64,000 nucleotides of DNA, from assembly GCF_036373705.1 (NCBI RefSeq), contig NC_089864.1:14170001-14234000 (forward strand), in the 5' to 3' direction. This document shows positions 62,066 to 64,000 of this stretch, in pieces. The translations under genes and the position numbers were made by a program. The DNA comes from Amia ocellicauda. Its lineage: Eukaryota > Chordata > Actinopteri > Amiiformes > Amiidae. The notes under the pieces were generated by a model, which worked only from the letters and a program-made list of their open reading frames with translations, did no database searches and had not been told where the DNA came from. Numbering within the stretch: the stretch's first letter is position 1; each line of letters starts with the position of its first letter.

Positions 62066-64000
62066 TTTACTTGAAAACCCCAAATCACAATATAAAATGC
62101 AAATACAATAATGAATTTCATGTTCACAAGTGTCTGGCTTTACGATTGGTAGCAAGATCCTACCTAATTCATTAATCATTTAATAAAACCTCTTAGAGTT
62201 GCCCCCTGTGGACATTTTTAATGAAATGCAAATGACAAGAGCATGCAACATCCACTGGGAATTAAACAAAAAAATATTTATTGAAATATTTACATTAAAA
62301 AAAAATCATCCCCTTCTCTAAATTTAACAAGTTTTTTTCTTCACCCAGGAACTTGTTCAGATACAGCCATACATAGATAGTCAAGCAAGTAATGCTTTTA
62401 ATAACAGGAAAATAGGAATAACATCCTAATTAGGCTGCCATTGAAACATTATGCTAGTTGTTTCCAGAGATCTGCCATACAGGATAGGCTTTGTCTTGTT
62501 TGAGTCTATTTTCTGTTTTTTAAATGACCAACTCCAGTATATGGCAAAATGCATTACTCCTAACATGGACATTCTTCTGCATTTCCTTTAACTCTGACTC
62601 TGTTAATTTGATTTTAGTGGATTTTCTGAACTTGGCATCAGGACAGCAGTGCAGGGTGGTGGGCAGGTTTGCTCTGCTGGACCCCTGGTGGGAGGTGACT
62701 GCTCTTGTACGATTGTACAAGTCCAGGTTGTGCCTGATGTGCTGTCCATTCTACAAACTGAGGACTGATCTCGGAGAAAACCCCAGGTCTGTCATTGCCT
62801 TATTTCTGAAGGCGTGTGGTGTCAGTCCTGACCATGTCACAACGTTCAGTGAGTGGCTGCAAGTGGGCATGAAACTGGATTTTTCAAACTTGCAGGAAAA
62901 GCTGGAGGAATTTGGTGAGGAAGGCAGTGATAGCAAAGCAATTGCAGGTTCCATAACAAAATCTGTGAACAAATCAGGTACATAAGCCAATATCTATATC
63001 CTTTATATACCTTTAAGCAGAACAAATGCATTGCTTCAATCACTCCTTAGCAATTAGTGCTTTTTCAAATCTGATGCATCTGACCCATTATTTGTGTACT
63101 TTTTGTGTAAACAATTTTTCTAATTAGAGTTTATTACATTTATGATGATGTTATTTAACATATGTCTTTGCCCAAGGTGACTAGAATGTTACACAGTATT
63201 TTAATATGTCCTCTGCATTTGTTCATATTTATATATTTTTTCTTTTTAATAGTAATTAGGAAATGTAAAACATGCCTGTTATTGACAAACATTGCAGAAC
63301 AGTGTTTTTGTACAAACCTACATTTGCTGTCTGTCAGATGTAGGTAAAACCGTGCAGGTAGCCTCTGGGCACCCACTGGTGATGAAGTACCTGCCTATAC
63401 TGCTTCCTCGTAAGTTTCGAAACTTGCTGATGAAATGGGATGCTGTACAGGAGAAAGGCATGGAGGCACAGATGGTGGCGCACCCTGAGGATGAGGTCCC
63501 CCCAGATACTTTACTGAACAGGCTGGAAAAGCTTATCAGGACAGATGTTTGGAAGCTGGGTTTTACCAAGGTGAGCCTGCGATTATCGCTGCAGTCGGGC
63601 AAAGGGCAAATCCTCTTTTCAGAAATGTGTTCATGTCTTTCAAGAAAAATAAATCATTAGCACCAATGTGCATGATGTATTGTAATTTTGTAATTGTAAA
63701 GTGACTTGACTTTCGCTGAATACAATAATAAAACATTTTAATTGGTGCTAAAAATCCACCAGTGTTTTCCTGCGTCCCTGTCAGAAGCTTATCATGGTCT
63801 GTCTCCCCTGTTAGATTCTTCGTAAGGAGTTTGGCATCATTCACTGTGAGGCAACGTTGGAGGCGTTTCGTCAATGTGATCTTCTCCGGCAGATTCCTGA
63901 GCTGCAGCGCAAAGCCCTGCTGGTATATGACACACTGAAGCGCATCTGCAGGAGCAATGGCTGCACTTATGTTACCAAGTACCAACTCGACAGTCACCTG
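60755..64000 (+). CDS. helb: DNA helicase B, second tandem copy (helb-B), 5' part
   Basis: Four exons are visible: 60755-60962, 62642-62977, 63338-63570 and 63815 to the window end (at least 62 codons of exon 4). Intron phases (1, 1, 0) equal those of helb-A. The N-terminus has a LPP motif (YILPPKEN), a long acidic run (SEEEEENEPE) and FLDITEMSSLYAGG, matching the usual HELB start better than helb-A does. Exon 2 has VVGRFALLDPWWEV, exon 3 KYLPILLPRKF and WKLGFTK, and exon 4 starts ILRKEFGIIHCEATLEAF. The helicase core lies beyond the window, so it cannot be judged whether this copy is complete. I infer it is the ortholog-like copy and helb-A the derived one. Confidence 0.9.
61477..62012 (+). 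mobile_element. LTR-like repeat, copy 3 in helb-B intron 1
   Basis: Starts TGTTGTGGGAAA and ends CCACTACT, close to the TG...CA ends of copy 1. It has AATAAACTTGTTACTTCTTC near its end (about 61967-61986). At 536 bases it is longer than copy 1, with extra sequence in the first half that is shared with copy 2. No internal coding region is attached. Confidence 0.55.
62026..62064. repeat. (AAT)n microsatellite in helb-B intron 1
   Basis: About 13 triplet units, starting 13 bases after the LTR-like copy 3. Confidence 0.9.

Noticed and set aside
1-64000. CRISPR arrays, bacterial operons, riboswitches or rRNA genes
   Set aside because: None seen. The window is spliced vertebrate DNA.

Overview
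The window is vertebrate nuclear DNA, most likely from a ray-finned fish. It holds spliced genes with GT-AG introns, AT-rich introns and intergenic DNA, many microsatellites, and mobile elements typical of fish: Tc1-like transposons, tRNA-derived SINEs and CR1-like LINE fragments. Gene content matches part of human 12q14 (TMBIM4, IRAK3 and HELB in the same order), with the end of WIF1 on the left. I cannot name the species.

Layout. (1) 491-1469, + strand: the last two coding exons of wif1. (2) 1470-17954: about 16 kb without a recognisable gene, holding a SINE, microsatellites, one full-length but dead Tc1-like element (15756-17279) and an isolated exon-like segment at 11858-11968. (3) 17955-19036, + strand: a three-exon von Hippel-Lindau-family gene, divergent enough that I favour the VHL-like paralog. 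(4) About 19720-20100: a CpG-rich island between two converging genes. (5) 21876-25972, - strand: complete seven-exon tmbim4. (6) 25973-32866: intergenic, with an LTR-like repeat and an exon-like cysteine-rich segment on the - strand. (7) 32867-41882, + strand: complete 13-exon irak3 (IRAK-M pseudokinase), with a small Tc1-type element inserted just after exon 12. (8) 44718-58765, + strand: a complete 12-exon DNA helicase B gene (called helb-A here). (9) 60755 to the window end, + strand: a second, head-to-tail helb gene (helb-B), of which four exons are visible.

The main result is the tandem pair of HELB genes. helb-B has the usual HELB N-terminus. helb-A keeps every helicase motif and an open frame through twelve exons, but has a different N-terminus, lacks the acidic insert that carries RPA binding in human HELB, and has a short tail. 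It looks like a retained, diverged paralog. TMBIM4 (cell-death and calcium control at Golgi/ER membranes), IRAK3 (brake on Toll/IL-1 signalling), the VHL-like protein (ubiquitin-ligase adaptor) and HELB (replication stress, end resection) are physical neighbours, not a functional operon.

Exon coordinates come from manual reading of splice sites and reading phase. All listed coding exons join in frame. One junction (irak3 exon 12) needs a GC donor, and two helb-A exons use AAG acceptors.
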